Below are positions 52,650 through 62,021 of a stretch of DNA of 64,000 nucleotides, in pieces. The DNA is from PHAA01 sp034927445 (GTDB lineage: Bacteria; Bacillota; Syntrophomonadia; Syntrophomonadales; Syntrophomonadaceae), in contig JAYFPZ010000002.1 in the NCBI GenBank assembly GCA_034927445.1, positions 1 through 64,000 of the forward strand, in the 5' to 3' direction. Made by a program: the position numbers and the translations under genes. Each line of letters opens with the position of its first letter. Position 1 is the first letter of the stretch. The notes under the pieces were generated by a model that did no database searches, was not told the DNA's origin, and worked only from the letters and a program-made list of their open reading frames with translations.

Positions 52650-52840
52650 CGTCTTCACCTATTTCCAATTATGGTTAAGGGTTTTGGAAAAATCTAAGTT
52701 TAATCATAACTTTTGCCGTTAAAATTTGCAAATTGCCGATAATGATTGAATCAAGGCGGGAAATGATTTAATCTTAAATCTAGACTGGTCTTCGGCTGGC
52801 AGCAGGCGGGACGGTCTCATTGATTCGGAAAGGAACACAC

Positions 52841-53461
52841 ATGGAAAAAGAGATTACGCTGGTATTTCACAATCAGGGCCTGCGCAGTTACATAGAAGTC
52901 GATCTTTGCGCAGAGTGCCCGCGTCAGGATGACAAAGGATGCTGCGGTTATTACTCTCCGGTTTTTTATCCTACCGATCTGGGCTATTTGTATATAAACC
53001 AGCCTGATCTGCTGGGTCACATTTTCAGTCTGGAGCATTTGACCATATTGGACGCTTCCGTCACCGTTAATAATATAATCGACGGCGACAGCTACCGCTG
53101 TAAATTTCACCGCAAAGAAGGCGGCTGTTTTTTGTCCCAAAATACCCGGGAATCCATCTGCCGCCATTTTGTCTGTCCCGGTGTCGGCTGGTGGCAGGAA
53201 GAAGGCATGCAGAACTGGTGGAAGTTCTTCGATCAACTGAGCAATTATGAAATCCAGCTCAACAACCGGTGGAGTGAGTTGCTTCAGGAAGAGGGTTTCA
53301 GCCTGCGCCATCCCCGGCAACGGGAAGCTATTTTCAAGAAATTCGCAGATTGGTATCAGGGCGAATTATCCCGGGTACCGGATTTTATTCGCCAAATGCC
53401 GGCGGAGGAGCGCCATACTCTGCATCGCGCTTTAAGCTTCGGAACGGAATGGCAATTATAG
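52841..53461 (+). CDS. Cys-rich putative Zn/Fe-cluster protein
   Basis: A 206-residue protein with two cysteine groups, CAECPRQDDKGCCGYYSP near the start and CKFHRKEGGC / CRHFVCPG in the middle. The pattern resembles the YkgJ-type zinc- or iron-chelating domain (PF03692). The C-terminal half is helical and Trp/Glu-rich (GWWQEEGMQNWWKFFDQLSN). The ATG at 52841 follows AAAGGA. It lies upstream of an EamA transporter on the same strand, 48 bases apart. Function unknown. Confidence 0.6.
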   Translation: MEKEITLVFHNQGLRSYIEVDLCAECPRQDDKGCCGYYSPVFYPTDLGYLYINQPDLLGHIFSLEHLTILDASVTVNNIIDGDSYRCKFHRKEGGCFLSQNTRESICRHFVCPGVGWWQEEGMQNWWKFFDQLSNYEIQLNNRWSELLQEEGFSLRHPRQREAIFKKFADWYQGELSRVPDFIRQMPAEERHTLHRALSFGTEWQL

Positions 53462-53509
53462 CCCGCGAATAGCAATAAATAATATTTAACGTAAAAGAAG
53501 GGAACCCAA

Positions 53510-54409
53510 GTGAGTGTAATAAAATCTAATCTGCTGCTGTTGTTGGCTGCAGCCATCTGGGGATTTGCTTTTGTGGCCCAGCGTGTGGGCATGGAGCACG
53601 TAGGTCCGTTTATTTTTAATGGGGTGCGATTTTTCCTGGGGAGTATTTCATTGCTCCCGCTGGTCTGGTATTTTCGTAATGATCCCCATACCACCCAGGC
53701 GGGCTTAAAAAACGAACTCCTGGCCGGACTGCTGGCTGGCAGCGTACTTTTTATGGGCGCTTCGCTGCAGCAGATTGGGCTCATATACACAACTGCCGGC
53801 AAATCCGCTTTCATAACCTGTCTGTATATCGTGCTGGTGCCTATATTAGGCCGATTTCTGGGTGATACGATCAATCGGGCAACCTGGCTGGGCTGCATTC
53901 TGGCGGTGGTTGGTCTTTATTTCCTATCCATCAAGGGATCATTTTCCATTCAGATCGGGGATCTGATGCTGCTGATCGGGGCTCTCTTCTGGGCTTTTCA
54001 TATCCTTATTATCGGACACTTTTCCCGCCGGGTGGACGTATTGAAGCTGTCATGTTATCAATTTCTGACTTGCGCCCTACTCAGCCTTATAACCGCCGCT
54101 TTTACCGAGACGATAATTCTCAGCAATCTCATGGCTGTGGCCATACCCATCCTGTATGGCGGTTTTTGCTCGGTAGGGATTGCCTATACCCTTCAAGTGG
54201 TGGGACAAAAACATGCACCGCCCGCTCATGCCGCCATCATACTCAGCATGGAAACGGTTTTCGCAGTAATTGGAGGCTACCTGCTCCTGGGTGAGCGCAT
54301 CAGCGGACAGGAATTTATCGGATGTATACTGATGCTGACCGGCATGCTGGTTTCCCAACTGGGCAGCCTGAAAAAATCACCTGATATGCCGGTCAAAGAA
54401 ATGATGTAA
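53510..54409 (+). CDS. EamA/DMT-family transporter
   Basis: A 299-residue inner-membrane permease with ten hydrophobic helices in two EamA repeats: LLLLLAAAIWGFAFVAQRVG begins the first, GDLMLLIGALFWAFHILIIG the second, and ILSMETVFAVIGGYLLLGE is a typical late motif. Members export metabolites such as amino acids; the substrate cannot be assigned. The start is GTG at 53510. Confidence 0.85.
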   Translation: MSVIKSNLLLLLAAAIWGFAFVAQRVGMEHVGPFIFNGVRFFLGSISLLPLVWYFRNDPHTTQAGLKNELLAGLLAGSVLFMGASLQQIGLIYTTAGKSAFITCLYIVLVPILGRFLGDTINRATWLGCILAVVGLYFLSIKGSFSIQIGDLMLLIGALFWAFHILIIGHFSRRVDVLKLSCYQFLTCALLSLITAAFTETIILSNLMAVAIPILYGGFCSVGIAYTLQVVGQKHAPPAHAAIILSMETVFAVIGGYLLLGERISGQEFIGCILMLTGMLVSQLGSLKKSPDMPVKEMM

Positions 54410-54455
54410 AGCAAGCGACTACTTGCCGAACAAGGACCGGTAATAAGGCCGCGTC

Positions 54456-55289
54456 TTACTCTTGATATGCCGATTTTAAGAGTCTTATTTCCTCGGCATA
54501 ACCCGGCAGTTCGTTGGGGGTCTCCAGGTAAAACGGCAGCTTCCGCAAATGTGGATGGTTAATGATCCTGGCGATTGCCTCCAGGCCGAGGCTACCTTCC
54601 CCGATTTTGGCATGACGGTCCTTGCGGCTGGCATAGGGGTTCATATTGTCGTTCAAATGAATGGCCTTCAGCTTTTCCAGCCCGATAATATTATGGAATT
54701 GCTCCAACACCCCATCCAGATTATTCACGATATCATATCCAGCTGAATAAATATGGCAGGTATCCAGGCACACGCCCACCTTTTCAGCCAACTCGATCCG
54801 GTCCAGGATTTGTTTGATTTCTTCAAAGCTGCTGCCTACCTCGCTGCCCTTGCCCGACATAGTCTCCAGCAGGACTAGAGTCGTTTGTTCCGGGCGCAGC
54901 GCTTCGTTCAGCAGCTGTACAATCTGGTCTATGCCAGTCTCGACTCCCTGACCCACATGGCTGCCGGGATGAAAAGTATACAGATTATTAGGCAAATACT
55001 CCAGGTTAGCGAGGTCTTCGACTATTACCATATGAGCAAATTCCCGGATATGCGGGTCGGCGGCACAAGCATTAAGCGTATAGGGGGCATGTCCCAGCAG
55101 CGGTGCGAAATGGTGCTCTTGGGTTAAAGTCACCAGGGCGGCGGCATCCCTTTCGTCCATCTTTTTCACCTTGCTGCCCCGCGGATTGCGGGTGAAAAAC
55201 TGAAAAGTATTGGCGCCGATACTCAGAGCCTCTTCTCCCATATGTTTGAAACCTTTAGAAGTTGATAAATGACAGCCTATATTAAGCAT
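54456..55289 (-). CDS. nfo: Endonuclease IV (AP endonuclease)
   Basis: Cleaves DNA 5' to abasic sites in base excision repair. The 277-residue TIM-barrel protein has the zinc-site motifs GHAPYTLNACA, NLYTFHPGSHVGQG, LLETMSGKGSEVG, VCLDTCHIYSAGYD, HLNDNMNPYASRKDRHAKIG and LETPNELPGYAEEI. Its ATG overlaps the end of ogt by 8 bases, so both repair enzymes are made together. Confidence 0.95.
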   Translation of the reverse strand: MLNIGCHLSTSKGFKHMGEEALSIGANTFQFFTRNPRGSKVKKMDERDAAALVTLTQEHHFAPLLGHAPYTLNACAADPHIREFAHMVIVEDLANLEYLPNNLYTFHPGSHVGQGVETGIDQIVQLLNEALRPEQTTLVLLETMSGKGSEVGSSFEEIKQILDRIELAEKVGVCLDTCHIYSAGYDIVNNLDGVLEQFHNIIGLEKLKAIHLNDNMNPYASRKDRHAKIGEGSLGLEAIARIINHPHLRKLPFYLETPNELPGYAEEIRLLKSAYQE

Positions 55290-55782
55290 TGGTTTTCCTC
55301 CTTAACACTGAAGTCATGCCCTTACCTTGACAGCCTTCCAGCCTTAATAAGGTTCGCTTCATCTCCAGGCCCCCGCCGTAGCCGACTAAATCCCCCTGGG
55401 AGCCAATTATCCGGTGGCAGGGAATAAAAATAGGGATAGGATTCCTATGGTTGGCCTGCCCCACCGCCCGGGTGGCCAGGGGACTCCCGACGGCAGCCGC
55501 AATGTCTTTATAACTGGCGGTTTGGCCATAAGGAACCTGGAGCAGCTTTTGCCACACCCGCTGCATGAAGCTCGTCCCCTCCGGCTTCAACGGCAGGGTA
55601 AATTCCTGCAGATTGCCGCTGAGGTATAGTTCAAGCTGCGCAAAGGCCTGTTGTATCACAGGGGGTTCAGGCAGCTCAGAGTCTTGCGGTATATTATCGG
55701 TCGGCAGATACAGGCGGGTAATATAACCGTCTTCTTCAGCTATACCTACCTTCCCTATGGAGGTTTCCCTAATAAAGACCAT
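55282..55782 (-). CDS. ogt: Methylated-DNA--protein-cysteine methyltransferase
   Basis: Repairs O6-methylguanine by transferring the methyl group to its own cysteine. The active-site motif IPCHRIIGSQGDLVGYGGG and the helix-turn-helix VPYGQTASYKDIAAAVGSP are intact. The ATG at 55782 follows AAAGGAG; a longer reading to 55821 is not supported. 166 residues, normal for Ogt. Couples by overlap to nfo. Confidence 0.93.
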   Translation of the reverse strand: MVFIRETSIGKVGIAEEDGYITRLYLPTDNIPQDSELPEPPVIQQAFAQLELYLSGNLQEFTLPLKPEGTSFMQRVWQKLLQVPYGQTASYKDIAAAVGSPLATRAVGQANHRNPIPIFIPCHRIIGSQGDLVGYGGGLEMKRTLLRLEGCQGKGMTSVLRRKTNA

Positions 55783-55962
55783 ATTATTTCTCCTTTCAAA
55801 GTTAAGCCCAACATAAACCACTATAGTGCAAGGCTTGGTTTCGCTATACCTAAACTATATCAAAATCCGGTCCTAAAATCCCCTGTTGACCAGATGTTAA
55901 TAGAAAATATGTTATAATTGCCATTAAAGTTTTTAAAAAATTATGACGGGATTTGATAAAGG

Positions 55963-56454
55963 ATGGATAACGGCCGGGAAAAAGCATTGCGCGTGCTGCA
56001 GGAATTAAATATAGAATATGAGCTGGTTGAACATCCGGCGGCTTTTACCGTTGCCGACATGGATAAGCTGGGCATGGATCGGTTTGGAACCGGCTGTAAA
56101 AACCTGTTCTTACGGGACGACAAAGGCAGGCGGCATTTCCTGGTGGTTATGGCCAAGGATAAGACAGCTGACCTGCCCAGCCTGCAAAAGCAGCTGGGAT
56201 GCTCCAGATTGGGCTTTGCCTCGGAAGAAAGGCTCTATAAGTATCTGCAGCTGCATAAGGGCGAAGTAACGCCTCTGGGCATAATAAATGATGCCCAGGC
56301 AACTGTAGAAGTGGTGATAGATAAAGATTTAACCGGCCCCAACAGGCTGGGGGTCCATCCCAACGACAACACGGCGTCGGTCTGGCTGGCTTTTGAGGCG
56401 CTTAAGCAGGTAATCGAGCGAAACGGCAATATTATCCACTATGTGACGGTTTAG
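55963..56454 (+). CDS. YbaK/ProX-like prolyl-tRNA editing domain protein
   Basis: A 163-residue stand-alone trans-editing deacylase that hydrolyses mischarged tRNA, typically Ala-tRNA-Pro. The fold is shown by YELVEHPAAFTVADMDKLG, GTGCKNLFLRDDKGRRHFLV, LGFASEERLYKYLQLHKGEV and NDNTASVWLAFEALK. The family assignment is confident; the tRNA substrate is inferred. Single-gene unit; the ribosome site is weak. Confidence 0.85.
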   Translation: MDNGREKALRVLQELNIEYELVEHPAAFTVADMDKLGMDRFGTGCKNLFLRDDKGRRHFLVVMAKDKTADLPSLQKQLGCSRLGFASEERLYKYLQLHKGEVTPLGIINDAQATVEVVIDKDLTGPNRLGVHPNDNTASVWLAFEALKQVIERNGNIIHYVTV

Positions 56455-56525
56455 TTTCTCTATCGGGAAAACAACCTGGGCCAATAGCGGGAAGCTAAAA
56501 TCTAAAGATCGGGGTGAGGCAGCTT

Positions 56526-57209
56526 ATGGGCAATAGCATCAAAGACATATTTGATAACCATGCCGGGGATTATGACCGGCAAAGGAAACAACTCATTCCC
56601 TGTTTTGAGGATTTTTATAACGTATCCTTGAACCTGGCGCCACTGATTCGGAAGGATGCCAAAATTCTCGATATTGGCGCCGGCACCGGATTGTTTACCT
56701 GGTATTTTCTCCAGGTCATCCCCGTAGCACGGTTTACCTTAATAGATGTATCCGAAAAAATGCTGAAGATTGCCCGCTACCGGCTGCGGGACTATGAGCA
56801 TACCCGTTATATTGCGGATGATTATATAAATGCCGATTTTGACGGGCAATATGACTGCATAATATCCAGTCTGTCCGTTCATCACCTGCCCGACCCGGAA
56901 AAAGAAGCATTATTCAGGAAGTCCTATAGACACTTGCTGCCGGGAGGATTTTTCATCAACGCCGATCAGGTCCGGGGCCGTACCCCGTATTGGGACCGGA
57001 TTAACAAAACAGTATGGAAGGAACGGGTGGAGGAAAGCGGTTTGTCACCCGCGGAGATCGCAGCGGCCCGCGAACGGGTCAAGCTGGATAAGGAAGCCCC
57101 CCTTGACCGCCAGCTTGAATGGTTGACCCAAGCTGGTTTTATCGAAGTTGAGTGTATTTACAAGTACTTTCATTTTGCGGTTATGGTTGGGCGGAAACCG
57201 GTTGAATAA
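56526..57209 (+). CDS. Class I SAM-dependent methyltransferase
   Basis: A 227-residue Rossmann-type methyltransferase with KILDIGAGTGLFTWYFLQ (motif I), RFTLIDVSEKMLKIARYRL (motif II), YDCIISSLSVHHLPDPEKEA and LLPGGFFINADQVRG. Acceptor substrate unknown. The ATG at 56526 has GGTGAGG upstream; a GTG at 56514 is possible. Followed by an inverted repeat shared with the convergent copper operon. Confidence 0.8.
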   Translation: MGNSIKDIFDNHAGDYDRQRKQLIPCFEDFYNVSLNLAPLIRKDAKILDIGAGTGLFTWYFLQVIPVARFTLIDVSEKMLKIARYRLRDYEHTRYIADDYINADFDGQYDCIISSLSVHHLPDPEKEALFRKSYRHLLPGGFFINADQVRGRTPYWDRINKTVWKERVEESGLSPAEIAAARERVKLDKEAPLDRQLEWLTQAGFIEVECIYKYFHFAVMVGRKPVE

Positions 57210-57215
57210 AAATAG

Positions 57216-57242
57216 GAGCCGGGCAGTTCAACTGCCCGGCTC
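57216..57242 (-). terminator. Terminator of the copper operon
   Basis: A 13-bp perfect inverted repeat (57216-57228 with 57230-57242) lies 16 bases past the copZ stop. On the minus strand a CTATTTTTATT tract follows it. It separates the convergent methyltransferase and copper genes. Confidence 0.75.
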
Positions 57243-57257
57243 AGACTAATTACGACC

Positions 57258-57458
57258 CTATTCAACCACTTTAAATCCGGCCTCATCAACGGCTTTGACC
57301 ATTGCCGCATGTTCCGGGGTACCGGAAACTACTGCTTCCTTTTTAGCCAAATCCACCTGGACTCCGGTTACCCCGGCCACCTCTTTAAGTGCCTGTTCCA
57401 CCGCCATTTTGCAATGATTGCAGCTCATTCCTTCAATCTTAAGTACAGTTTCACGCAT
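57258..57458 (-). CDS. copZ: CopZ-like copper chaperone
   Basis: A 66-residue heavy-metal-associated domain with the metal site GMSCNHC and the fold segment HCKMAVEQALKEVAGVTGVQVDL. It should carry Cu(I) to CopA. Adjacent ATG codons at 57461 and 57458 follow GGGAGGTG at acceptable spacings. Last gene of csoR-copA-copZ. Confidence 0.9.
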   Translation of the reverse strand: MRETVLKIEGMSCNHCKMAVEQALKEVAGVTGVQVDLAKKEAVVSGTPEHAAMVKAVDEAGFKVVE

Positions 57459-57527
57459 CATTTTCACCTCCCTCGCGAAATTTCAAATACATCTTCATAT
57501 AAAAATCCAATCATAAATAACCCTATC

Positions 57528-60329
57528 TTAATCCATCAGCTTCTTGCCATAATTTTTAAGAAGCAAGGAATTGGTTACCACTGAAACTGAGGAGAAAGCC
57601 ATGGCCAATCCGGCCCATTCCGGCGGCAGGAGTTTTCCGGTTATGGGATAGAGGACGCCTGCCGCCACCGGAATCCCTATCATATTGTAAATCAAAGCCC
57701 AAAAGAGGTTTTGTTTGATCTTATTCAAGGTTTTTCGGCCCAGCCGTATGGCTCGTTCCACATCCAGCAGGTCATTGCGCACCAGGATGACATCCCCGGT
57801 CTCCTTGGCTACATCAGTTCCGGAACCGATGGCAATCCCGATATCGGCCTGGGCCAGAGCCGGGGCATCATTAATCCCGTCACCCACCATGGCCACCTTA
57901 AACCCTTGTTCCTGGTATTTCCTGACTATATTGATTTTATCCTGGGGCAGTACCTCCGCTTCTATGTCATCTATACCTACCTCCCGGCCAACCACCTGGG
58001 CAACCTTCTTATTATCGCCGGTAATCATGAAGGTCTTCAGGCCCAGCTTTTGCAGCCTTCTAACCGCCTCCCGGGTAGTATCTTTTATGACATCAGCCAG
58101 GGCAATAAGCCCAATAGCGCAGCCGTCAAGAGCAATCAGCATCGTTGTTTTTCCCTCACCGGCCAGACGTTCCAAATCTGCTTCAATTTCTTTTACATCT
58201 ACGCCGTGCTTCTGCATGTGCCTTAAATTGCCGATAAGCAAATTCTTTCCCTGATATATGCAGGCTATTCCATGTCCGCTCTCTTCTTGATAGTCGGAGA
58301 CGCTGTGAATTTCAACACCCTCCCGTCGGGCATGGGTTATAATTGCCTGGGCCAGCGGATGGATGGAGGGGTTTTCTCCGGCCGCCGCAATTTGTAATAT
58401 ATCTTTGTTTCCGTATGATCCGGTTGCAATGATATCAGTAACTTCGGGGGAACCCTTGGTCAGGGTTCCGGTTTTATCAAAGCCGATAGCCTGCAGGCTG
58501 GAGATAGCTTCCAGTACCGCTGCCGACTTAAACAGCAGACCCCGATTGAGCCCAACGCCGCTGCCCACCATGATTGCTGTCGGAGTTGCCAGGCCCAAGG
58601 CACAGGGACAGGCAATGACCAATACTGCAATAGACGCCGTAAGGGCAAAAACAAATGTACTACCCAGTCCGTAATACCAGACTAACAGGGTAATCAGAGC
58701 CAGAGTCACCACAGCGGGAACAAAATAGCTGGCAATTGAATCAGCCAGTCGCTGGATGGGCGGTTTAACTCCCTGCGCTTCTTCCACCATTTTAATTATC
58801 CCAGCCAGTACTGTGTCTTTTCCAGTTTTGGTGGTCTTAACTTTTATACTGCCGGAGCGATTGATGGTCGCCCCTATCACCTGACTTCCTGCTCCCTTAT
58901 CCACCGGGATGGATTCTCCGGTCAGCATCGCTTCATCGATACTGGCCTGGCCCTCTAATATCTCCCCATCCACCGATATTCTTTCACCCGGTTTGACGAC
59001 AAACACATCCCCGATTTTAAGCTCGTTGGCACCTATCTCTTTTTCTTCACCGTCAACCAGCAGTCGGGCTTTGTCAGCCTGCAATTCCAGTAAGCGCTTC
59101 AAAGCCTGACCGGCCCGCCCTTTGGCTCTGGCCTCCAGATACTTGCCAAACCGCACAAAGGTAATTAACAAGGCGGAGGTATCAAAGAAATTAGGACCGG
59201 CGAAAAAAAGCTCCGGGAAAAACATATTTAAGGTTGTCATTAAACTGTAACCATACGCGGCTGTTATTCCCAGCGCTACCAGGACATCCATATTGGCCGA
59301 GCGGTTTTTCAAAGCGTGGTAGGCACCACGATAAAAGGTCCAACCTGCTGTAAACTGCACGACGGTGGCCAGGGCCAGAATGGTAAACATTAACGGCATG
59401 GTCATGGGTATGTACATAAGCGGCATAACCGGCAATGATAAAATTGCGCTGAATATAAGCCAGTTGCGTTGTATCAGGGCATCCGCGTCCTCCTGGTTCT
59501 CATCCTCACTCTCCAGGGGGATATACCCGGCATCTTTTATCCGGGCAAAGATATCATTTTTATTTAATTTTTGAGGATCATAGGCAACCGTCACCGTCTC
59601 ATTGGCAAAGTTAACCGCAGCCGCGTTCACACCCGGTGTTCCCTTAAGCTTCTTCTCAATGGTCAGCGCACAATTGCTGCAGGTCATCCCACTGACCTTA
59701 AATTGCAAACGGCCATCCCCGCCATTTTCAGTTTGCGCCCGGTAACCCAGATCTTTAATCTTGGCCAAAATCTCTGCGTCGCTGACCTTGTTGGGCTCTA
59801 CTTCCAACGTCAGCTTCTCCGAAGCAAAATTCACCGCCGCCGATTTTACCCCTTCCATCTTGCCGACGCCCTTTTCAATGGTCAGCGCACAGTTGGCACA
59901 GGTCATTCCGCTGACCTTATATTGCCTGCGGTCTGTACTACCATTGGGTTCCCCTTCCTGCGTATCCGGCTTACAAATGATGTCATTTATCCCGCATGTT
60001 GTTGAGTCAGTCTCATCCCTCTCGGGCTTAATTTCACTATCCTGCGGGGAACTTGCAGTATCTTCAGCCGGGAGCGGCACCGTTGAATATCCGGCTTCTT
60101 CAATAGCCCGAATCGCTTCCCCGGTCCCCGTCTGATCGTTGTTAACCGTCAGCACCGCCTGTCTGTCAGCCAGAGAAACCTGAACCTTGGCGACACCGGG
60201 CACTTTCTCCAGTGCCTTGGTTACCCGGTTCACACAATGCTCACAGCTCATACCGTAAACCGGGATGGCAAATTCTCTTGGTAATTCAGCTACGTTCTTA
60301 TCTTTAGTTTCTATCTTATCAACCACAGT
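57528..60329 (-). CDS. copA: Copper-translocating P1B-type ATPase with three HMA domains
   Basis: Exports Cu(I) from the cytosol. Three metal-binding domains precede the pump: GMSCEHC (about 28), GMTCANC (about 145) and GMTCSNC (about 217). An acidic linker with CGINDIICK separates the first two. Eight transmembrane helices include the CPC metal site (VIACPCALGLATPTA). Phosphorylation at DKTGTLTKG, the nucleotide domain HP motif (SIHPLAQAII) and the hinge GDGINDAPALAQADI are intact. The GTG at 60329 is 6 bases after GGTGA. Three HMA domains instead of the usual one or two is notable. Confidence 0.95.
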   Translation of the reverse strand, partial: TVVDKIETKDKNVAELPREFAIPVYGMSCEHCVNRVTKALEKVPGVAKVQVSLADRQAVLTVNNDQTGTGEAIRAIEEAGYSTVPLPAEDTASSPQDSEIKPERDETDSTTCGINDIICKPDTQEGEPNGSTDRRQYKVSGMTCANCALTIEKGVGKMEGVKSAAVNFASEKLTLEVEPNKVSDAEILAKIKDLGYRAQTENGGDGRLQFKVSGMTCSNCALTIEKKLKGTPGVNAAAVNFANETVTVAYDPQKLNKNDIFARIKDAGYIPLESEDENQEDADALIQRNWLIFSAILSLPVMPLMYIPMTMPLMFTILALATVVQFTAGWTFYRGAYHALKNRSANMDVLVALGITAAYGYSLMTTLNMFFPELFFAGPNFFDTSALLITFVRFGKYLEARAKGRAGQALKRLLELQADKARLLVDGEEKEIGANELKIGDVFVVKPGERISVDGEILEGQASIDEAMLTGESIPVDKGAGSQVIGATINRSGSIKVKTTKTGKDTVLAGIIKMVEEAQGVKPPIQRLADSIASYFVPAVVTLALITLLVWYYGLGSTFVFALTASIAVLVIACPCALGLATPTAIMVGSGVGLNRGLLFKSAAVLEAISSLQAIGFDKTGTLTKGSPEVTDIIATGSYGNKDILQIAAAGENPSIHPLAQAIITHARREGVEIHSVSDYQEESGHGIACIYQGKNLLIGNLRHMQKHGVDVKEIEADLERLAGEGKTTMLIALDGCAIGLIALADVIKDTTREAVRRLQKLGLKTFMITGDNKKVAQVVGREVGIDDIEAEVLPQDKINIVRKYQEQGFKVAMVGDGINDAPALAQADIGIAIGSGTDVAKETGDVILVRNDLLDVERAIRLGRKTLNKIKQNLFWALIYNMIGIPVAAGVLYPITGKLLPPEWAGLAMAFSSVSVVTNSLLLKNYGKKLMD

Positions 60330-60369
60330 TATCACCACTCTTAATAAAATGTTATTTAATGCATTCCAA

Positions 60370-60705
60370 CTATTTCACCAGTTTAAAAATAGTTTTTACA
60401 ACTTCATCGATGACCTTATCATCCCCAGCCTGCAGCTGCTCAACCACGCAGGATCTCATATGCTTCTCCAGCAGCAGCTTGGCAGCGCCGTGCAGAGCCG
60501 ATTGAACTGAAGCCATTTGGTTTAAAATATCATCACAATATACATGTCGTTCGATCATACCTTTAATCCCGCGAACCTGGCCTTCAATCCGATTCATCCG
60601 GGCAACCAGCTCACGAATTGTCTTTTCGTCATGATGGCTGATCCGTTCTCCATCCGCCGGCTTCTGATCAGCACACCCGCAACAAGGGTTTTCGTATTCA
60701 TTCAT
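60370..60705 (-). CDS. csoR: CsoR-family copper-sensing repressor
   Basis: A 111-residue helical repressor that leaves DNA on binding Cu(I). The sensor ligands are present: Cys57 (VYCDDI) and His82/Cys86 (HMRSC), after the conserved RMNRIEGQVRGIKGMIE. The N-terminal tail has an extra Cys-rich stretch (CCGCADQ). ATG with AAGGAG. It heads csoR-copA-copZ; a GC-rich operator-like site lies just upstream. Confidence 0.92.
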   Translation of the reverse strand: MNEYENPCCGCADQKPADGERISHHDEKTIRELVARMNRIEGQVRGIKGMIERHVYCDDILNQMASVQSALHGAAKLLLEKHMRSCVVEQLQAGDDKVIDEVVKTIFKLVK

Positions 60706-60753
60706 ATATTCGCGAACTCCTTATATTTTCATTATCGGTTTATATCAATATAG

Positions 60754-60766
60754 TATACCCCCCTAT
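60754..60766 (-). promoter_or_regulatory. CsoR-type operator
   Basis: The sequence TATACCCCCCTAT resembles known CsoR operators and lies about 50 bases upstream of csoR among AT-rich promoter-like DNA. Binding is inferred. Confidence 0.6.
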
Positions 60767-60779
60767 TCTATATGTAAAT

Positions 60780-61106
60780 ATAATTCTCGAAATTAATTTT
60801 AATCAATATATATTAGAATCAGTTCACCAAACTCATAGTTGCCGATAAAAGTGGTCAGTTCAGCGGTACGGTAGATATTATGGATATGATTACCGTTATT
60901 TATGATGAAGACTGTAATATTGCCTGCAATTTATGACCTTGAAAGAGGGCATGCAGATGAATGCCCTCCTTTTTCACGCCAGCAATGAGGTCATTGGATT
61001 TACATGTTACGCTGGTTGGGATATCATAGTTTGGAATAAAATATTACCTGGGTTATCAGGAAAAACTGATCTTATACAGTAAATTTATTTAAAGAGCTGG
61101 TGACGT
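60780..61106. other. Spacer holding a plus-strand terminator
   Basis: GAGGGCAT (60945-60952) pairs with ATGCCCTC (60961-60968), followed by CTTTTT. An 18-codon frame (60880-60936, beginning MDMITVIYDEDC) ends just before it but has no ribosome site. The terminator suggests an unrecognised short transcript or a remnant of a lost gene. Confidence 0.4.
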
Positions 61107-61901
61107 ATGGAACACAATAATTGGGTTGAATGCATAATTAAAGATTATGTTAAACATTATCCGCAGCTGCATGATGTTTCGACCGCATGGAATGAACCGC
61201 TGATAGCGGCCGCTGCAGCCGACGATCCCCTGTTTATGGATTTGAAAACACAGGTTGATCCGAATCATCTTCTCCCGACGGACATGCTGCCTGGTGCCCG
61301 GAGTGTCATCTGCTATTTTCTACCTTTTGCAAGTAGTATCGGGCGCAGCAATAAACCGGGAGGGCCCTGTTCAGATGAATGGGCCTGGGCTTACCTGGAG
61401 ACCAACCGCCTGATTAACGATCTGAACGCCCACATTCAAGCTGAACTGTCCCGGAAAGGCTTCCGTTCAGCAATTACGCCTGCTACCCACAATTTTGATG
61501 AAGAGACCCTGATCAGCAACTGGTCGCATCGCCATATTGCGGTTGTCGCCGGGCTGGGAACCATGGGACTCAACCGCATGCTGATCACCGACCAGGGCTG
61601 CTGCGGACGGCTGGGCAGCCTGGTAACCGATTTGCCGGTCATCCCTACTCCCCGCTCCGAAGTCGGTGGCTGCCTTTACTTTTATAATAAAAGCTGTTCG
61701 CAGTGCATTAAGAACTGCCCGCTGGGCGCCCTGCATAATGATGAATTCGACCGCTACAAATGTTATGACCTGCTGCTGCAAAATGCGGAAATTCATAAGG
61801 ACAAGGGTTTTGCCGACGCTTGTGGCAAATGCGTGACGCGAATTCCCTGTTCTTTCATAAACCCGGTCAAAAAGCTGCTGGCTAAGCAGTTAATGATATA
61901 A
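61107..61901 (+). CDS. QueG-like 4Fe-4S protein, shortened
   Basis: A 264-residue protein resembling epoxyqueuosine reductase. Conserved parts include DMLPGARSVICYFLPF, WSHRHIAVVAGLGTMGLNRML and CGRLGSLVTDLPVIPT. Two cysteine groups follow: CSQCIKNCPLGAL and, in a weaker form, ACGKCVTRIPCS. True QueG proteins are longer (about 350 residues) with two full clusters and a C-terminal HEAT region, which is missing. A reductase role is likely; the substrate is unknown. Confidence 0.75.
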   Translation: MEHNNWVECIIKDYVKHYPQLHDVSTAWNEPLIAAAAADDPLFMDLKTQVDPNHLLPTDMLPGARSVICYFLPFASSIGRSNKPGGPCSDEWAWAYLETNRLINDLNAHIQAELSRKGFRSAITPATHNFDEETLISNWSHRHIAVVAGLGTMGLNRMLITDQGCCGRLGSLVTDLPVIPTPRSEVGGCLYFYNKSCSQCIKNCPLGALHNDEFDRYKCYDLLLQNAEIHKDKGFADACGKCVTRIPCSFINPVKKLLAKQLMI

Positions 61902-62021
61902 TAGTATGGTAACCAGTTTCAATATTGCAGCCAGGTATCCTGATTACCAATTAAGCTTTTACAAAAAGTGTACTCAGGCGTTTGCTTCTGACAGCATAGC
62001 TGCCATTAAGGAGTTGAGACA

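Noticed and set aside
60880..60936. 18-codon frame before the terminator at 60945
   Set aside because: It resembles the start of a thiol-redox protein (VIYDEDC) but has no Shine-Dalgarno site and is very short.
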